Source: Dermacentor variabilis | Lineage: Eukaryota; Arthropoda; Arachnida; Ixodida; Ixodidae | Assembly (NCBI RefSeq): GCF_050947875.1 | Contig: NC_134568.1 | Coordinates: 206,858,352-206,922,351 of the forward strand | Length of the DNA stretch: 64,000 nucleotides | Reading direction: 5' to 3' | In this document: positions 60,150 to 64,000 of the stretch, piece after piece | Position numbering within the stretch: position 1 is the stretch's first letter | How the letters are laid out: the number at the start of each line of letters is the position of its first letter | Notes under the pieces: model-generated | What the model saw: only the letters and a program-made list of their open reading frames with translations | Told to the model about the DNA's origin: nothing | The model's database searches: none | Program-made: the position numbers and the translations under genes

Positions 60150-60430
60150 CCTGGAAGTTCCCAGTATTCTGAAGGCCCTGTAATTCACGATGTGACTGAC
60201 CTGATGGAAGAGCTTGGTGACACAGGCAGCACCGTTACTGCAGAGCCGATGACTGCTGCCCAGTCCCCGAGGCCAGTTGCGGTCTCTACACCTTTGACAC
60301 CTGCTCAGTCGTCGGCTTCACCAGCGTTCTCTAGTGATTTGGATGCTGTTCCTATAGTGTCCAGTCCCCTTAGTGCCGCAGATGCCCTGGAGCCTCTGTG
60401 TTTGCTCGACCCTTTACAGGATGCAGAGAG
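60150..60430 (+). CDS. Hsf: Heat shock factor, exon of the P/S/T-rich regulatory region
   Basis: This exon opens in phase 0 after a pyrimidine-rich acceptor (CTTGTGCAG, AG at 60148-60149). It starts PGSSQYSEGPVIHDVTDL, which resembles the HSF segment following HR-A/B where human HSF1 has a similar GPIISDITEL. The rest (about 75 residues) is rich in Pro, Ser, Thr and Ala, typical of the regulatory region, and ends with a hydrophobic-acidic stretch (LEPLCLLDPLQDAE). The exon could leave through AGAG|GTGACC at 60431 in phase 2. If unspliced, a TGA occurs at 60432-60434. HSF proteins usually carry HR-C and a C-terminal activation region, so further exons beyond the window are likely. Confidence 0.82.
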
Positions 60431-60633
60431 GTGACCACATGCTTTCAGTACTAGTAGCAAGGTTGACCGTTTAGCAGCCCTCTATTGCAAAGTTTCGAAG
60501 TAATGAGGAAACCTATAACAAAATGACAGCATTAATTGTGTGTGCTCTCCAGTGGCATTTTTCAGCAGGCTGTGAGGGCAAATTTATTGCCTGGAAGAAT
60601 AATGTAGCTGAATTAATATGATCCAAGATCATG

Positions 60634-60867
60634 ACCCGCTGCAGTAGCCCACTGGTTATGGTGTTGAGCTGCTGAGCTCGAGATCGTGGGTTCGATCCAG
60701 GTGGCACCGGCCATATTTCGATTGGGGCGAAATACAAAATGCCCGTGCACTTAGATTTAGGTGCACATTGAAGAATCCCAGGTGGTCAAAATTGATCCAG
60801 AGCCCTCCACTATGGCGTGCCTCATGATTATAATGTGGTTTTGGCATGTAAAACCCAAAATTAGATC
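60634..60867 (+). repeat. tRNA-derived SINE (Ruka type), copy 2
   Basis: B box GGGTTCGATCC at 60688-60698, A-box-like TGGTTATGGTGTTGAGC upstream, then the same body words as copy 1 (TTAGGTGCACATTGAAGAAT, GGCGTGCCTCATGATTATAA). It starts about 200 bp after the third HSF exon. Confidence 0.85.
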
Positions 60868-61170
60868 TTTCATCTTAAATCCAACATCGTGACAACTGTG
60901 CCATTTACATCATTTTGAGGGTTGTACTGATTTCTGTGCTGAATTGTGTCAAAAGCAGAAAATTGGATGAAATTGTACTGCACTGCACTGACCTAACTAA
61001 TTGTAGTGATATGACATTTAGGGGGGAGGGATGCTCATTCATGGTGTTTCAAGAAAGTGTGGTTCACCGTATCACTTTAGTTCACCTCCATGCATAGCAT
61101 GCCAGCGTGTGATGCAAGTCATGAGACACTGCAAATTTGTGTAAATGTTGCCAATGCCAACATTCTTTAA

Positions 61171-62078
61171 CCCTTTGAGGGTCAGTGACGTAAATATACG
61201 ACGCCGCAAACAAGTCCAAAATGGTCGATGCCATATATTTATGGCGCCGTCTGTACATTTAAAAAGCATGCCACTTTCCTAATTTTTTCTTTCCTGGCAT
61301 GTGCTGCCACTATGTTGGAATACAGGGAATTTTTTCTCACATCTTCCTCTCTCGGTTTTCGTTGCATGGTTTGTTTTAGAGCTAGTTTGCTCTAGCGCGT
61401 CTATATAATACCGCTCGCACATTGGCACGCGCGTGGGTGGGCAGCAGTTTGGGTTTTGTTCTGTGGGCGGTTTCGGCTTCTTGCACTTGCAAAACTGATG
61501 GCTATCTCGTTACTAATTGCTCAAAGGGCGGCCGCCTGTTTCTCGCTCGTTTAGTGCTCACAGGGGTGAGCATAGGAAGGATGCCGCCGTGCATGCGTTT
61601 CCTTTTATTTTTTTTGGGAGACTCCCAATATCTAATTGCCTATGATTGGCGATAGCATGAACATTAGCAGAAGTTTGTCACACGTTTTGCTTTTTTTACA
61701 GGCACACAATCACGTAGTTTTCTTGGGTGTGCTCACCTACGCAGTTCGATTAGGCTATGGACGTAAATATTAGTGTAAGAGCAGGAACATTTGAGACTGG
61801 CGAAATATTTGCGTGTGCACATATTCTAAGCCTTGGACTATAACAATGCATCAAATTTTTAATTCTTATAAGTTTATCTCCTTTTTTTATTGTTGTTATT
61901 CATGAAAGAAAAGTATGTATATACCAACGCAAAATATTTTTTTCTCACTTTACGGTCACTCTAGAAAAATTACGGTAAATTTTTTTCGAAATAGGTCCCT
62001 CAGAAGAATTGGAGTCTGCAATAAAAAAAATCGACCCTGGGCGGTCGCATATGGCGAAAAAAATCGACCCTGAAAGGG
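61171..62078. mobile_element. piggyBac-like MITE (908 bp)
   Basis: The ends CCCTTTGAGGGTC and the complement of CCCTTTCAGGGTC are flanked by TTAA on both sides (61167-61170, 62079-62082). The right end has a second GACCCTGGGCGG copy about 45 bp inward. No transposase. Confidence 0.85.
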
Positions 62079-62082
62079 TTAA

Positions 62083-63682
62083 GGAACCATCCAGTACCAT
62101 GCAGAACATATTCTGTGGATCTGATGGAAAGACCCAGTTTCAAAATGATATAAACAAGTATGGCTTTTTTCCTTATGTAAGGAATTATATTTTCAATCTG
62201 ACTCTGAAAGTTTTAAAAGAATTCCATAATTGAATTCTGTACTAAGAATACTAGAAGAAAGTTTGGCTCAGTTGTATACTTGCTACTCCAGTATTGCTGT
62301 TCAGCCAGCAGGAGAATGATGGAAGTGCATGGATTTGCCTAGACTACATCCTTCTGCCTTCAAATGGCCTTGTAGATTCTTACAATAATGTTTTTGAGCC
62401 TCACACTGTTGCTAGTTCTACGGTAACAGTGAATCTCATTCAGCCTCTAATTTTCACGATTCAGCTTTATTTGGAACATTGCTCACAAAAAGTAATTTTT
62501 AGAATATAAGAAATAACTTCAGATGTTGGATGCTATTTCTCCATCATCATCGTCTAGGTTTAGTGACACGTACTTGAAAGAGTTGTGATTTATTAAAGTG
62601 CTAGAAATTGAAGAATGAAATAAATTTATCAATATAACACACTTACTTGCTTTAGTGAAACATTGTAAGGATAGTACACAACATATTGGACCTTAAAAAG
62701 AACAACAGTAAAAGCTGCATTGCACTTTATTGATAAATTCATGCCTAATCGGCAGAAAAATATAAGTGCTATCCATAATTATCGTGGTGGCTAAATGATT
62801 GCAGTGTGCAATTTCCCTATAGTAATTTTAATATATGATGGATTACATGAGTTGACATACAGCTGTAAAACATAATGAAATGGTTGTCGCCCCATGCGAT
62901 GCCACATAATTATGTATGAATTAGCCACTACCAAGAAACCCTGTTTTTCATCAAAAATAATTTCTTTATTAGCCTAGGGCTTCTAGGTCACTAATTTATT
63001 TCTTTAGTTTTCCTTTTTTGGTATAGTGACACTCTATAGCCTTTGCTTCACATGTCACATTGTGAACTAGTACAGGAAGCCTTGTCCCTTTATTTCTACC
63101 AGGCACTTCAGCTCATGTGTTTCCTATATGCTTCTCCTTTCCCCTTTCAGGCTCCTTCAAGGAGTGTCATGTGTCATTTCTATACTCCTGTGTTAATTTT
63201 CTTAGAGCATCTGTCTTGGTGGTGCTGTGATCTGGCATGTGCTCTGGCTGCCCCTCCAATATGGCATAGATGGGTGTTTCGGTTGTGTTTGAATGTGCAG
63301 TAGAAAAGTAGGGGGAAAAGACTCATGCCTGCATATAGAAGCCGGGTTAAAGGGACTGTCTGCCACTCGAAACATGTCTTTGGATTGTGGTTGGAGTCTG
63401 AGCAGTCATATTGACAGAAACGAGCATGCTTGTATTTCGTAAACAAGGAATTTTATTTTTATTTGGCTCTGAAAGTGGTGCAAGAATGGCACGTGGCGTT
63501 GCTTGATGGTGAAACAGTGCAACCAGTATGTTTACCATCACATAAACAGATGCGCAGGGAGAGTTATTTTGCTGGGATACAATTTCGTATTGCCTGAAAT
63601 TGTATTTTATGCACTTCTGATAACTTTTCTTGAGATACTAACTTCTTTCTGGTTTCTCACTAGTGGGTGCGTTAGAGTGACT
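62083..63682. other. Unannotated 3' stretch
   Basis: Short open frames without known domains. If HSF continues, later exons were not recognised here. Confidence 0.45.
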
Positions 63683-63890
63683 CGATGTCCTCCTCGCCTG
63701 CCGCTCTGTACAGGGTAGAGACAACCAAAGCGTCTACTACAGCGTTGGGCACACGAACGGCAGATACACATGAGCACCGGCAATGTGTCCCTACGGTGTC
63801 TACTATGGCATCCATGATTCACATGCCCGATGCCGTAGTAGATGCCGCGATTGTCTCGACCCTGTATGGAGTGGAAGGCGAGGAGGACAT
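63683..63890. repeat. Inverted repeat with coding-like arms
   Basis: 63683-63751 and 63824-63890 are imperfect reverse complements. Both read outward-in as MSSSP...YRVET..ASTTA.G, on + for the left and on - for the right. A shorter third copy of TCTACTATGGCAT lies between them. Confidence 0.65.
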
Positions 63891-64000
63891 TGAGGCACCC
63901 TAGCACGTGTTGAAAAGTGGCGCCGCCTTATGCAAACAAACAGAGTCACGATGAACAGAGATTGAACGGCCTCAGAGATTTCCATTGTGTACAGCAATTA

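Noticed and set aside
62009..62233. Open frame starting in the piggyBac-like MITE as an HSF exon
   Set aside because: It begins inside the transposon end, has no HSF-like residues and no convincing acceptor.

Overview
The window is nuclear DNA of an arthropod, most likely a hard tick (Ixodida). The evidence is two tRNA-derived SINEs of the type known as Ruka in ixodid ticks, several RTE-type LINEs ending in GAT microsatellites, Penelope-like elements, and a tick/arthropod-like heat shock factor gene with very long introns. There are no bacterial-style operons, RNA genes or CRISPR arrays. The SINE and clade names rest on remembered family features, not on a search.

The only host gene I can support is heat shock factor (HSF) on the + strand. 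Three coding exons are visible. Exon 21804-21925 encodes the second half of the DNA-binding domain. Exon 49127-49495 encodes the HR-A/B trimerisation coiled coil and the basic segment after it. Exon 60150-60430 encodes a P/S/T-rich regulatory region. The exon with the first half of the DNA-binding domain was not found and probably lies upstream. Almost everything else would then be HSF intron: about 27.2 kb between the first two exons and about 10.7 kb between the last two.

Layout: 0.2-0.9 kb, Harbinger-like MITE; 1.7-3.8 kb, hAT remnant (-); 4.5-5.7 kb, RTE (-); 7.6-9.8 kb, TA microsatellite and RTE (+); 10.6-13.1 kb, Harbinger transposase remnant (-) in two pieces, separated by a CA microsatellite and an I-like LINE 3' fragment; 13.8-20.05 kb, a tandem array split by an RTE that itself carries a LINE and a THAP-containing TTAA element; 24.6-26.0 kb, mariner (-); 27.7-29.2 kb, second THAP-containing element; 29.3-29.8 kb, Penelope fragment; 31.6 kb, stem-loop element; 36.4-45.6 kb, an old LINE (-) with a nearly full-length I-clade LINE inserted at 36.8-42.25 kb; 46.45-47.7 kb, 5'-truncated LINE; 47.8 kb, stem-loop element; 50.0 kb, SINE; 51.2-53.05 kb, inverted pair of Penelope-like elements; 53.1-57.2 kb, Ty3/gypsy element; 57.3-58.05 kb, pogo-like MITE; 58.75-59.3 kb, deleted mariner; 59.6 kb, stem-loop element; 60.6 kb, SINE; 61.2-62.1 kb, piggyBac-like MITE; 63.7-63.9 kb, an inverted repeat of unknown origin.

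Every transposon coding region I could read is damaged by frameshifts, stops, catalytic substitutions or truncation, although the I-clade LINE and the 24.6 kb mariner are close to intact. The most unusual items are the two about 1.46 kb TTAA-flanked elements that share a THAP zinc-finger remnant and a second conserved reading frame, the three stem-loop insertions whose arms differ in sequence but keep pairing, and the array of T-arm-like units.
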